A stretch of 64,000 bases of DNA from positions 75,345,147 to 75,409,146 of the forward strand of contig NC_080694.1 in NCBI RefSeq assembly GCF_030445035.2, given 5' to 3'. The notes under the pieces are model-generated. The model was not told where the DNA came from, ran no database searches, and worked only from the letters and a program-made list of their open reading frames with translations. Origin of the DNA: Dasypus novemcinctus. Its lineage: Eukaryota; Chordata; Mammalia; Cingulata; Dasypodidae. Below are positions 33,085 to 43,137 of this stretch, piece after piece (positions within the stretch are counted from its first letter, which is position 1; every line of letters starts with the position of its first letter). A program made the translations under genes and the position numbers.

Positions 33085-33335
33085 CGGTTTATTTTATTTT
33101 AGTTTAATTTAGCCTTTCTAACAGGTGTGTGCAGGGCCATCTCATGGTGCTTTTCGTCTGCTCTTCCCTGATGACAATGATGCTGAGCATGTTTTCGGTG
33201 CTTATTTACCTCCTGTGCATCTTCTTTGGTGAGGTGTCTGTTCAGACATTAGCCCATTTTTAAAAATAGGTTGTTTTCTTATTATTGTTTTTTTCAAAAT
33301 TTAAAAAATGAGTTTTATTGATATATATATATTTT
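33085..33335 (-). mobile_element. L1 fragment, antisense (continuation)
   Basis: gatgacaatgatgctgagca, ttctttggtgaggtgtctgt and attagcccatttttaaaaat match the reverse complement of L1 ORF2 near its C-terminus, as also seen near 10.95-11.02 kb. Confidence 0.7.
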
Positions 33336-33344
33336 TAAAGCCTT

Positions 33345-33745
33345 CACTTTTTTTTAAGACCTATTTTATTTATTTCTCTCCCCTTCCTCCCCACCTCCCA
33401 GCTGTCTGCTCTCTGTGTCCATTTGCTGCATGTTCTTTGTCTGCTTCTGCCCTTGTCAGGGGCACGGGAATCCGTGCCTCTTTCTGTTGCGTCATCTCTC
33501 CGTGTATGCGGCATCATTCCTGGGCAGGCTGCACTTTCTTTCGTGCTGGGCAGCTCTCCTTACGGGGCGCACTCCTTGCGCACGGGGCTCCCCTACGCGG
33601 GGGACACTCCTGCGTGGCAGGGCACTTCTTGCGCTCATCAGCACTGCGCATGGGCCAGCTCCACACCGGTCAAGGAGGCCGTGGGTATGAACCGCAGACC
33701 TCCCATGTGGTAGACCGACACTCTATCCATTGGGCCAAGTCTGGA
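33345..33745 (-). mobile_element. DAS-type SINE, antisense
   Basis: The reversed A-rich tail at 33348-33375 is followed by the body and, near 33690, the complement of the B-box (gggtatgaaccgcag). The structure matches the 15.3-kb copy. Confidence 0.88.
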
Positions 33746-33935
33746 AAACAATCTTTCCAAAGTGTACAATCAGTGTTACTTGGCATAATTACAGAGTTGT
33801 GCTTTCATCACTTTAGTCAATATTAGGGTGTTTTCATTACTTTAATAATAAGAATAATAAACAAAAAACAAAAAAAACCCTAACTTTTAATAATCACCAC
33901 ACAATCTCTCTATCCTTTCCATGCAAGACATAGCT
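33746..33935 (-). mobile_element. Probable L1 3' region, antisense
   Basis: gtacaatcagtgttacttgg and ttgtgctttcatcactttag resemble reversed L1 3' ends, and the piece lies between two SINEs. Tentative. Confidence 0.4.
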
Positions 33936-33939
33936 AATC

Positions 33940-34318
33940 GATTCTTTTTTTCCTTTTTCTTCCCCTAGCCCCAACGCTGTTCTTTTGCTGTCTGTGTCCA
34001 CTTGCTGTGTGACCTTCTGTATCTATTTCTTTTTGTCTTCTCTTCTCATTTTCTCCTCTAGGCTCCATCAGGACTGAATCCCGGGGACCTCCAATGTGGA
34101 GAGAGGTTCCCTGTCACTTGCATCACCTCAGTTCCTGGTTGCTGCTGCATCTCCCTTGACTCTCCCTTCGTCTCTTTTGTTGCATCATCATCTAGCTGCG
34201 TGGCTCACCTGGTTTACTGCATGGGCACACCTTGACCAGGAGGTCCCAGGGACTGAACCAGGTCCTCCATTAGGGTAGACGGAAGCCCAATCACTTGAGC
34301 CACATCTGCTTCCCTCAG
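33940..34318 (-). mobile_element. tRNA-derived SINE, antisense, divergent
   Basis: The complement of a tRNA-like head lies at the right (gagccacatctgcttccct, complement of agggaagcagatgtggctc). A body with tgtctgtgtccacttgctgt lies to the left. B-box-like gggactgaaccagg is near 34255. Confidence 0.7.
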
Positions 34319-34554
34319 TTTCCATCTAACTCATTTGTATTTACATTTTGTACAGATTGAGTCAAACAAAAACAAAAACCACAATGATGGAACCTACACT
34401 TGGACCCAGGCTTTCTGGTGGCAAAGATGAAGTTGCTTCAGTATCTTGGCTGAATTACAGCCCTTTTCACCTTCAGCACTTGCTGTGAGAGTCCCTATGG
34501 GAACACCATGGTGCACCTGAGAAGGGTGCTGAGAATAATTTAAAGAACTTCTTA

Positions 34555-34612
34555 GAGGAAGCAGATGTGGTTCAAGCGACTGAGATTCCCCTACCACAGG
34601 GGAGGACTGTTG
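34555..34612 (+). mobile_element. Truncated SINE head
   Basis: gaggaagcagatgtggttca agcgactgag is the SINE 5' end. The copy stops within about 60 bases. Confidence 0.6.
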
Positions 34613-34700
34613 AGTTTTAAGAGTTCTTTATGTATCCTGGGCAGAAATCCTCTATCAGAAGTGTGATCTGAAATATTTTATCCCTGTGGCTTGAGCCAAT
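34613..34700 (-). mobile_element. L1 fragment, antisense
   Basis: aagagttctttatgtatcct gggcagaaatcc followed by ctatcagaagtgtgatctg is the reversed L1 ORF2 C-terminal region, equivalent to 11050-11100. Confidence 0.65.
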
Positions 34701-35340
34701 GATAAAATGTAAGCTCTCAAGAGAAAATGAGAATTTTGGAAAACTGGCATCCATCACCGAAAGCTTGACAGCTTTCACATACACATTTTCCAGTGGGATC
34801 TTTGTTCATTTTAGAGTGTGACTTTTGGAAATATGTAAAGAAATGTCAACACTAGAAGATCTACATAACTCAGTGGGCCAATGCGCTATCTTAAAATCTT
34901 CATGCATTAGTAGAAAATCCATTTAATGTGCTAAGACAGACCTGAGGATTTCCATGTCACAAGATGAAATATTCAACAAGATTTCAGACTGCAACTCACT
35001 TTAGAAACTACACTCGTGTGCTTTTAGTGTAGTATCAAAGATGAATGTCATTGCTCACCTGAAAAGGCTATTAAAAATACTCCTCTGTTTTTGAACATCT
35101 ATATCTGAGGCTGAATTTTTGTTCAAAGCCAAATAACAGATTGAATGTGAAATGAAAGTCCAGGGGTGCTGTACTAAGACTGCTGAGAAAGATTTGCCGA
35201 ATTATGAATTGATCCAGTCATTCTTATCACATTTTTAAATTTTGGAATTAGTTATCAACGTGTCATGAGTTTTGGTACGAATACTCATCTGTAGGAGTTA
35301 GTATTTTAATTCCATTTTAATTTCTAGTATGGCTGGTACC
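34701..35340. other. Unassigned AT-rich DNA upstream of the MHC promoter
   Basis: No gene or clear repeat recognised. This is the distal upstream flank of the class I gene. Confidence 0.4.
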
Positions 35341-35514
35341 AGTAGGGGTCTCCCACATCCTCTCGGGGTCCTCACTGATCTATAAGCTGTGAAGTCAGGA
35401 CCAGGCCTCACTGACGGGGTGACAGAGTGCTGGGTGCAGGGGAGGGGTCGGGCAGTCCAGGACCCGGTTTCGCTCTCAGGGTCCCCCGAGGCTGGCGTGT
35501 GGGCGGGAGGCCGA

Positions 35515-35713
35515 GGGGGAGTCCCCGGTCCCCGCAGTTTCACTTCTTCTCCCAACCCGAGTCAGGTCCTTCTGACCCGACACTCGTGACGCAGGCCCGG
35601 GCGGCCTCCCATTGCGGGCCCGGTTCTGGGGAAGCCAATCGCGGCCCCGCGGCCCATCCAGAGCCCGCCCCGCCCCGCCCGGACTCAGGTTCCCCCAGAC
35701 CCGGGGTCCGGCC
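35515..35713 (+). promoter_or_regulatory. MHC class I proximal promoter (kappaB, ISRE, SXY-like, GC boxes)
   Basis: In order: a kappaB-type enhancer A site ggggagtcccc at 35516-35526; an interferon-stimulated response element agtttcacttcttctc at 35536-35551; an X1/CRE-like ctcgtgacgc at 35583-35592; a CCATTG at 35609-35614; and an inverted-CCAAT Y-box (aagccaatc, CCAAT at 35635-35639). This is the order and spacing of classical class I promoters, which respond to NF-kappaB, interferon/IRF and NLRC5-RFX-CREB/ATF-NF-Y. Two overlapping GC boxes (cccgccccgccccgccc, 35664-35680) sit where a TATA-like element often lies in human genes. Factor binding is inferred from motifs only. Confidence 0.88.
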
Positions 35714-38178
35714 ATGGCGCCGGGGACCGTCCTCCTGCTGCTCTCGGGGGCCCTGGCCCTGACCCCGACCCGGGCGGGTGAGTGCGGGGGCGGGGGGCGG
35801 GGGACGGGGGGCTGCCCGGAGGGGGCGAGGGGACCTGGGGGGGCAGGACCCCGGAAGCCGCGCCCCCCACGCTGACCCCCGCCCCCCTCGCTGACCCCCA
35901 CGCCGACCCCCGCCCCCCCCGTCCCCCCAGGCCCCCACTCCCTCAGGTATTTCCACACCGCCGTGTCCCGGCCCGAGCGCGGGGACCCCCACTACCTCTC
36001 CGTGGGCTACGTGGACGACACGCAGTTCGTGCGGTTCGACAGCGACGCGGAGAGCCGGGGGATGGAGCCGCGGGCGCCGTGGATTCGACGAGAGGGGCCC
36101 GAGTACTGGGAGCGCGAGACGCGGATCCAAAAGGACCACGCACAGGCTTTCCGGGTGAACCTGCGGACCGCGCTCCAGTACTACAACCAGAGCGCGGCGG
36201 GTGAGCCCCGGGCCCGGGGTCCGCGCACGACCGGGACCCCCAGGACGGGCCGGGATCGCCCGAGGCTCGGTCCCCACTGCACCCCGAGGCCGCGGGGCCC
36301 GGGACCCCACCCGGGAGGGGCTTTTCCTCGGTTTCGTTTTCAGTTTAGACCAATCAGCGCCGGGGGCGGGGCGGGAGGGGGGCAGAACTAGCCCGAGAGC
36401 GGGGGCTGGGGGGGGGGAGCCGCGGGGTGGGGGTGGGCGGGGCCAGCAGTGATGGTTTCTCGGGGGCGGGGCTGACCTCGGGGGCCGGGCCAGGGTCTCA
36501 CACCCTCCAGGTGATGTCTGGCTGCGACGTGGGCCCCGACGGGCGCCTCCTCCGCGGGTACCGTCAATACGCCTACGACGGCGCCGACTACCTCGCCCTC
36601 AACGAGGACCTGCGCTCCTGGACGGCGGCGGACACGGCGGCGCGGATCACCCGGCGCAAGTGGGAGGAGCAGGGTGCTGCAGAGCACAGCAGAGCCTACC
36701 TGGAGGGCAGATGCGTGGAGGGGCTGCAGAGATACCTGGAGAGCGGGAAGGAGACGCTGCTGCGCACAGGTACAGGGGGGCGGGGCGCCCCAACCCCAAA
36801 TGTCCTGTCCATTCCTGCTGGTCACATGAGTGCTGCTAGAAAGGCCAGGAGAGAAATGGAAAGTTCCTTAAGTTTCTGACCTTCCCGCAGACCCCCCAAG
36901 GACACACATGACCCGCCACCCCACCCCTGACCGTGGGGTCACCCTGAGGTGCTGGGCCCTGGGCTTCTACCCCGCGGAGATCACGCTGACCTGGCAGCGG
37001 GACGGAGAGGACCAGACCCAGGACATGGAGTTTGTGGAGACCAGGCCTGCGGGGGACGGAACCTTCCAGAAGTGGGCGGCGGTGGAGGTGCCTTCTGGGG
37101 AGGAAGAGAGATACACGTGCCACGTGCAGCACGAGGGGCTGCCCGAGCCCCTCACCCTGAGATGGGGTAAGTGGGACAAGGTGGGGGCCTCTTCTAGGGA
37201 AGCAGGAGCCCTTCTGAGCTCCTCCAGAGGGTCAGGGCTGAGCCTGGGGTCAGGGCCCCTGACCTTCCCCCCTTCTCAGAGCCGCCTTCCCAGCCCCCCA
37301 TCCTCATCGTGGGAGTCGTGGCTGCCCTGGTCATCCTTGGAGTGTCCGTGGTGGCTGCAGTTCTGATCTGGAGGAGGAAGAGCTCAGGTAGGGAAGGGGT
37401 GGGTCTGAGGTTTCTTGTCCAGGGGGGTTCCAGCCTGGGTAGCCGTGTGCCCTGCCCCTTCCTGGTACCGTGAAGCCCCTCCTCACACACGTGCCCATCC
37501 AGTCTGGGCCTGTCACTACACTTACTTTATAAACCTGTGAGAGAAGTAGGACAATGTCCCCCAGTGATGACGTGGAGGCCCCTGTTCCCAGCAGTCAGAG
37601 GAAGGGGCTGCTGAGGACAGACCCCCAGGAGGCAGAAGGTCCAGCCCACACATCCCCCACCTCGTGTTTCCTGATCCTGCCCCAGGTCTGCAGTCACAGT
37701 TCTGGAGTCTTCCCTGGATCCAGGACTAGTTCTCAGGACCTCATGTCCTGCTCTCACTGGTTGTTTTTCCACAGGTGGCACAGGAGGGAGCTACGCTCAG
37801 GCTGCTGGTAATTGGGGGACGGAGGGGAAGGTGGTGTGGAGGGTCAAGGCTGACCTGAGGCTTTGGGGAGTGTAGACGGAGCCCACGGGGCAGCTCACCC
37901 CGTCACTCCTTGACTCACATCTCCCTGTGGCTCTGACCAGACCCTGTGTTTGTTCCTCTCCAGCCAGCGACAGTGCCCAGGGCTCTGATGTGTCTCTTAA
38001 GGCTTCTAGAGGTGAGACCCTGGTGGGCCTGAAAGGGGAGAGGGGATGGGCCGAGAGGACACGCCTGGGTCCTAGGGATTCCTTGGACATGGACGTGAAG
38101 ACTGTGGAGGGCTGGTCATGACGTCAGCATTTACAGACGACCTGAACGTGCTCTTGATTGTTTTCTCCTGTAGCGTGA
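35714..38178 (+). CDS. MHC class I heavy chain, complete eight-exon gene
   Basis: Exons 35714-35777, 35931-36200, 36494-36769, 36891-37166, 37280-37387, 37775-37807, 37964-38011 and 38174-38178 total 1080 nt (359 residues). All introns are GT-AG and phase 1. Exon 1 is the signal peptide ([11 protein letters not shown]). Exons 2 and 3 encode alpha1/alpha2, with Cys101-Cys164 and an NQS glycosylation site at Asn86. The eight residues that hold peptide ends are all present: Tyr7, Tyr59, Tyr84, Thr143, Lys146, Trp147, Tyr159, Tyr171. Exon 4 is the Ig-like alpha3 domain (Cys203-Cys259) with an acidic CD8-contact loop at 222-229 (Met at 228, usually Thr). Exon 5 is the membrane anchor, ending WRRKSS; it is 108 nt against 117 in human HLA-A. 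Exons 6-8 form the tail. Position 167 is Gly where Trp is common. Product: beta2-microglobulin-associated cell-surface protein presenting peptides to CD8 T cells. A classical role is inferred; the locus name cannot be assigned. Confidence 0.95.
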
Positions 38179-38620
38179 CAAAGCTGCCTCGTGGGGGTGT
38201 GAGAGATTCCAGAGCTGTTCACGCCCCTCCTGTGACCTCAAGACCCCCTTCCTTTGGGTGTGAAGACTTTCCTTCCTCAGCTGGCATCTGTGTGTCTGCA
38301 TTCCTGTTGTATCCTGGAGGATGGGGAGGTAGCTCGCCCCTGCCCCCATGTCCCCCACACTGACCTGTGATCCCTGCCCCGACCGACCGTCCTGCTCAGG
38401 AGAGCTGGGTGTGGAGTGTCCACAGCCCTGTCTTACTTCATGCTGCTCTGAGCTGCCTCTTCCTGCTTCCCTTGGAAATGAGAACCTGGGATGATTTTGC
38501 TTCTACAAATCCTTGCTATTAGGTAGGATTTAGGAATCAATTGAGGGAGAGGAAGATTCTTAAGAAAGAGGAAATAAATTGTTGAGAATCTTCCAGAACC
38601 ATGTGTCTGCTGTGCTGAGT
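38179..38620 (+). other. MHC class I 3' UTR with polyadenylation signal
   Basis: The untranslated part of exon 8 follows the stop directly. It carries AATAAA at 38573-38578 and then gagaatcttccagaaccatg, which is close to the sequence around the cleavage site of primate class I genes. The transcript end is therefore placed at about 38590-38620. Confidence 0.8.
38573..38578 (+). terminator. AATAAA polyadenylation signal of the class I gene
   Basis: Canonical hexamer about 395 bases after the stop codon, matching the usual class I 3' UTR length. Confidence 0.85.
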
Positions 38621-40639
38621 GTTGCTGTGAGGAGCTGAGGGTGGACGGCCTGTGTCCAGTCGGTGCTCTGTCCTCGTGGGCTTCACACTGAGGAGGAGCG
38701 ATGTGTTGACTTTATTTACCTCCTGGAGGTTTGGTCCTTCTCTGCCGCCTGCCCTCCTCTCTGCCCTTACCCAGCTCCCCTGACCCCAATGCTGGCTGCA
38801 GCCCAAGCCCATGGATGTGTAGAGCAGACCCTAGTGTAGACCACAGGTGGGCAACGGGGTCTTAGCCTGGATTGCCCTTGTCTTGGGGGAGTTGAAATTG
38901 TGCTGTAGTCATGGGGGTGGAGGGGAGGGAGAGCAGCACTTCTGAGGACAGTCCTGGTGGCCTCAGTGTCAAGTGAGTGGAGGTTGTGCCGGCGCTGCCA
39001 GGAGACCACAGCTGTGTTAGGAAAGGCCCTGGGGGTCCTCACTGACCACTCCTGCACCTGGTGCTGGTGGAGGACTGTGCAGGATGCCCCTTTTAGCTTC
39101 TGGGAACATGTGTGAACTAAAACAGCTCAAATCTCTGGCCTCGGTGCAGGGAAGGTGCTGTGTGACCTCAGGTCGTCAGTGTGCACCTCACTGAGGCCGT
39201 GACCTTTGAGGACAGCTTGAAGGTCATGAGGGGCGTGTCCCTGAGGATGTCCTGGAAGGTCTTCCCAGGCAGGGAACTGGGCAGTGTGACACAATGGGCA
39301 GAGGCAGCCTGTGGTTCTGGGAGGGCAGGAGGCCGGAGTGGAGCTCAGTGATCCATGGACCACACTCGAGTGACCACACAGCTCTGGCACCACATCTGGA
39401 AGGCACATGGACCAGGGACCCCCAACTTCTCTACACAGGAACCTCCTGACACCCCACAAGGGTCCAGAAGGTCTGGGGGAGCACGAGGTTCTGTGTCCAT
39501 AACAAGGGGGTGCTGAGCTGCTGGGTTTCAGGTCCATCTTCAGAGCAAGAACCAGACCAGGGAGGCCCCGTGTCTGTGCTCCAGCTCCCTGGGGTGGTGG
39601 GATGTGCCTTCTGGGCTCCTGCCCCATGTCCTGAGACAGGAGTCTGGGGAGAAGCCCGAGTGCTTCATCACAAGCCCCTCAGGCCGTCCTGGCTCAAGTG
39701 AAGCTTGTTCTCCAGTGATGAGCGTAGTGCCCCACGTGGAGCCTAAACCATGTAAGAAAGTCCTTTCTGGAAAGAAAAGGAGGAAATCTATCATCAGTTA
39801 TGAGGGTGATGTTGGGAAATGCATGCGCTTTCTCTACAATGGGGTATAGCCAGGTGGGGATTTATAAAATTGTTCAACGTTCTCCATAAATTAAATCTGT
39901 AATTTTTTGCTATGTTTCTTTATTTCCTAATGGATTTCATGCTCATTTCTTGGTGCAAACAATGGATTTTAAATTTTTCTACTTTTGACATATGGAGTTT
40001 GTACACGTGATCCTGGGACTCATTTTATTTGGGGAAAGCTCCAGAACCAAGAACTTGAGGCCACACACCCAGGAACAGAATCCACAACCTGCTCTGCGTT
40101 GAGTCCCCTGTGGGAATCAAGGCCACTGCTGCTGGGCAAGGGGCTTGGCCACCCCCTGGCCTGACACTGGACACAGGGCCTCAGGTAAGACCCACTGCTC
40201 CTGCCTGGAAGACCCCATGGCAGGCAGACGCCCCTGCCCACTGGACTCTGCACAGTCCAGCATCACTGGGTCAGCGCATCCTGAGTCAGAGTCTGCTGTG
40301 GTCATCTGACAGGGAGGCCAAGGCTCCTCCGTGTCCTGCTGAAGTGTTTAGGGGGTGAGCTCCCCTCTTCATGGCGGGCGGTGGCTCTGCCTCCACCAAG
40401 GCTCTTGAGCATGGAATCCCTGGTGTGGGAAGAGGTCCAGGTGCTGCAGGATGCATGGAGGGTGGAAAGTGAGGACAGAGGTGGGTTCCTGGAGCCGGGG
40501 TCAGCCTGGAGCTTTATCTGCTACATTGTTGGCACCTGGGTTAACTGGATATGTGGGTGCCTATAAATGACATCTTTCACCCCATTCCCTTATAGTCTGT
40601 GATGGGGCCCCCTTCAGGGGAAGTTAATGGAAAAGAATA
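38621..40639. other. Unassigned DNA 3' of the MHC gene
   Basis: Two kilobases without recognised exons or repeats. The sequence has the GC-moderate, low-repeat character seen downstream of class I genes, but I cannot show homology by eye. No second class I exon is present here. Confidence 0.45.
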
Positions 40640-41070
40640 AACACTACAGAAAATGAATGAAACCTAAGTCAATTCTTTCAAAAGAGAAAATAAATGCATA
40701 AACCTTAGCTATGCTGACTAACAAAGAGATCAGGCCCGAATTACTAGAGCGAGACTTGAAATCAGAGCAGTACTGCCAACCTTACAGAAATAAAAGGAGC
40801 ATATCGAACAATACGGGTAACTGAACAACAACAAATTAGCTAGCTCAGGGGAACTGGACGCATTCTAGAAAGACACACACTGCACATCCAACCCCAGTGA
40901 AACAGAAATCAGGGTAGACCGTCAAGCAAGGTGCTTTCTCCGGGCAAATTCCACCAAACGTAAAAAGAAAAATGAGTCGTTCACAAACTCTCCCTTAAGA
41001 AACAGAAGAGAAGGGAACACATCCCAACTCATTTGATAAGACTGGTCTTACCTGACATCAAAACTGTGTG
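40640..41070 (+). mobile_element. Old L1 ORF2 fragment, + strand
   Basis: Blocks such as gcaaattccaccaaacgtaa, cacatcccaactcatttgat and gactggtcttacctgacatc are decayed L1 ORF2 sequence (the region before the RT active site). Heavily mutated. Confidence 0.7.
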
Positions 41071-41074
41071 AAGG

Positions 41075-41120
41075 GACAGGGGGAGGAGGAGGGGGGAATA
41101 AAATAAATCTTTAAAGAGAA
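41075..41120 (+). mobile_element. SINE 3' tail remnant
   Basis: gaagggacagggggaggagg followed by aataaaataaatctttaaa is the purine-rich and A-rich 3' end of a DAS-type SINE with the rest missing. Confidence 0.5.
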
Positions 41121-41205
41121 AACTATGTGAGGGGGATGCAGAGTGCAGTGGTCGGGGAGGAGGTTCCCCTGCTTTACAGCAATGCCCACGGTGCCTGCAC
41201 CACTG

Positions 41206-41640
41206 CAGCGGCGAGCACTCCTCCTCGGGGCTGGTGCTCCTCTAGGGCTGGGGCTCCTCCTGGCTGGGGCTCCTCCTGGCTGGGGCTCCTCCTGGCTGGG
41301 GCTCCTCCTGACTGGTGCTCTTCCAGGGCTGGTGCTCCTCCTCGGGGCTGGTGCTCCTCCCGGCTAGTGCTCCTCCCTGGCTGGTGCTCCTCCTGGCTGG
41401 GACTCCTCCTGGCCGGGGCTCCTCTAGGGCTGGTGCTCCTCCCTGGCTGATGCTCCTCCCTGGCTGGGGCTCCTCCTGGCTGGGGCTCCTCCCTGGCTGG
41501 GGCTCCTCCTGGCTGGGGCTCCTCCTGGCTGGTGCTCCTCCCTGGCTGGGGCTCTTCCTGGCTAGTGCTCCTCCTGGCTGGGGCTCCTCCCTGGCTGGTG
41601 CTCCTCCTGGCTGGGGCTCCTCCAGGGCCTCCGCTCCTCC
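41206..41640. repeat. Minisatellite 3, unit about 15-21 bp
   Basis: Tandem ctcctcctggctggggctcc units, with gct/ggt and ccctggctg variants and some tctagggctggtgct units. The open frame across it encodes only a Leu/Ala/Gly/Pro repeat and is not supported as a gene. Confidence 0.9.
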
Positions 41641-42730
41641 CTCTCGGCTCTGTGGCTGCTGTGCTCTCGTGGGGCTGGGCCCAGCGTGGCCTCTACCAGC
41701 GCTTTCCGCTCAGCTCAGGCCTCCAGCACTGAGGGGCCCCGACCATCCTGTGCCTCCCACTGCTGAGCTCAGGCTGTTGTGGCTGCACATAGTGTTTTGC
41801 ATTTATTTTGGGAATGAAGTTACTTGAGGAGCTTCCATGGTTCCAGGACCAGGTGCCTTTTAAGGAGAGAAAAGTACCCGAGATTGTCAGGGCCTCCCTC
41901 GCCTCATAGTAAATACCCAAGGACCCTCAGTGCTTCCTGTGCTGGGGCTAGAACTCCTTTCGTGCTGCGTATGACTAGTGCCAATTAGCCAACTGGGGGG
42001 AGCAGAAAGTCAGATGACCTCAACTGCTCTCTGGAACACAGGCTCCGCAGCAGGGCCTTCTCCTGGCTCTGGTTGGGTCGCTGGGTGTCGTAGCTGCTGC
42101 CAGGTTTAGATGGGCTTGTTTGGTGTCACCGCCTGGGGGGCCACACTGAAGTGGGGTCGGGAGGGGCGTTAGTGAGGGAGCTTTCCTGGAAACCACGTGG
42201 CCAGGCCTTGCCTTTCAGCCTGACACTTTGGAGCAAGCCCATGGAAGGAGGGGGTCCTAAAATGCCTTCCTTTGCTGTTGCTTCCCGAGTCGGAACGGAA
42301 GTGTCTCTGTGCACCGAGGCAGAGTGCTCACCCAAAGCAGAGCTGGGGAGAACGCGGGTGGTTCCTGTGACATCAGCGGTGGGACGCGTCCCAGTGGAAG
42401 CGCAGGTGATCTCCAGCCTCAGACCAGCGTCTCACCTTCCCTGCCTCCACCTCAGATGACTTCATCCGCGTCCTTTGAAAGCCAGAAATCAGTGCTGCCA
42501 ATAATGGCATTTTTCATTCAAAGAGGAGAGGCTTTCATCCTTCTTGAAAATTTACGTGTTTAAGTGTTACTGTTTTTGAAAGTAGATGTATTATTCAGTT
42601 CTTGGAGAATTTTAAAAAAGATTTTCAGTTAAATATGTGTCACTGCTAATTTTTAAACATTTATTATGCAAATTGTTTTAAAGTAAAAAAATCAAGTGCT
42701 TCTGTTTTACTGTTTTGTTTATTTCAAAAG
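41641..42730. other. Unassigned low-copy DNA
   Basis: No gene or repeat recognised. GC-moderate up to 42480, AT-rich after it. Confidence 0.4.
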
Positions 42731-42732
42731 CA

Positions 42733-43137
42733 TTCTGGGGAAGCAGATGTGGCTCAAGCAATTGGGCTCCCGTCTACCATATGGGAGGCCCAGGGTTCAA
42801 TACCCAGGGCCTCCTGGTGACGGCGAGCTGGCCCATGTGGCGAGCTGGCCCACGCGGAGTGCTGCCCCATGCAGGAGTGCTCGCCCACAGAGAGCTGGCA
42901 CAGCAAGATGACGCAACCCAAAGAGACAGAGGAGAGACAACAAGAGACGCAGCAGACCAGGGGCTGAGGTGGCGCAAGAGAATGATCACCTCTCTGTCAC
43001 TCCAGAAGATCCCAGGATCAGTTCCCAGAGCCGTCTATCAAGAACACAAGCAGACACAGAAGAACACACAGTGAATGGACACAGAGCAGACAACATAGGG
43101 AGGGGGAGAAATCAGTAAATAAAAGTCTTTAAAAAAA
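42733..43137 (+). mobile_element. DAS-type SINE, + strand
   Basis: Head ggggaagcagatgtggctca, B-box gggttcaatac near 42797, body, then gggagggggagaaatcagta and an aaataaaagtctttaaaaaa tail. The middle differs from the 30.8-kb type (a shorter ctcgcccacagagagctggc part). Confidence 0.85.

Noticed and set aside
35476..36310. Minus-strand frames of 160-256 codons over the class I gene
   Set aside because: Shadows in GC-rich exons and introns; no domain on that strand.
36427..36879. 150-codon frame across class I exon 3
   Set aside because: It includes exon 3 plus intron read-through; the spliced model explains it.
38621..40639. Second class I gene or pseudogene downstream
   Set aside because: No alpha-domain or Ig-like motif found in any frame.
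41127..41827. Leu/Ala/Gly-rich open frames
   Set aside because: Artefacts of the third minisatellite.
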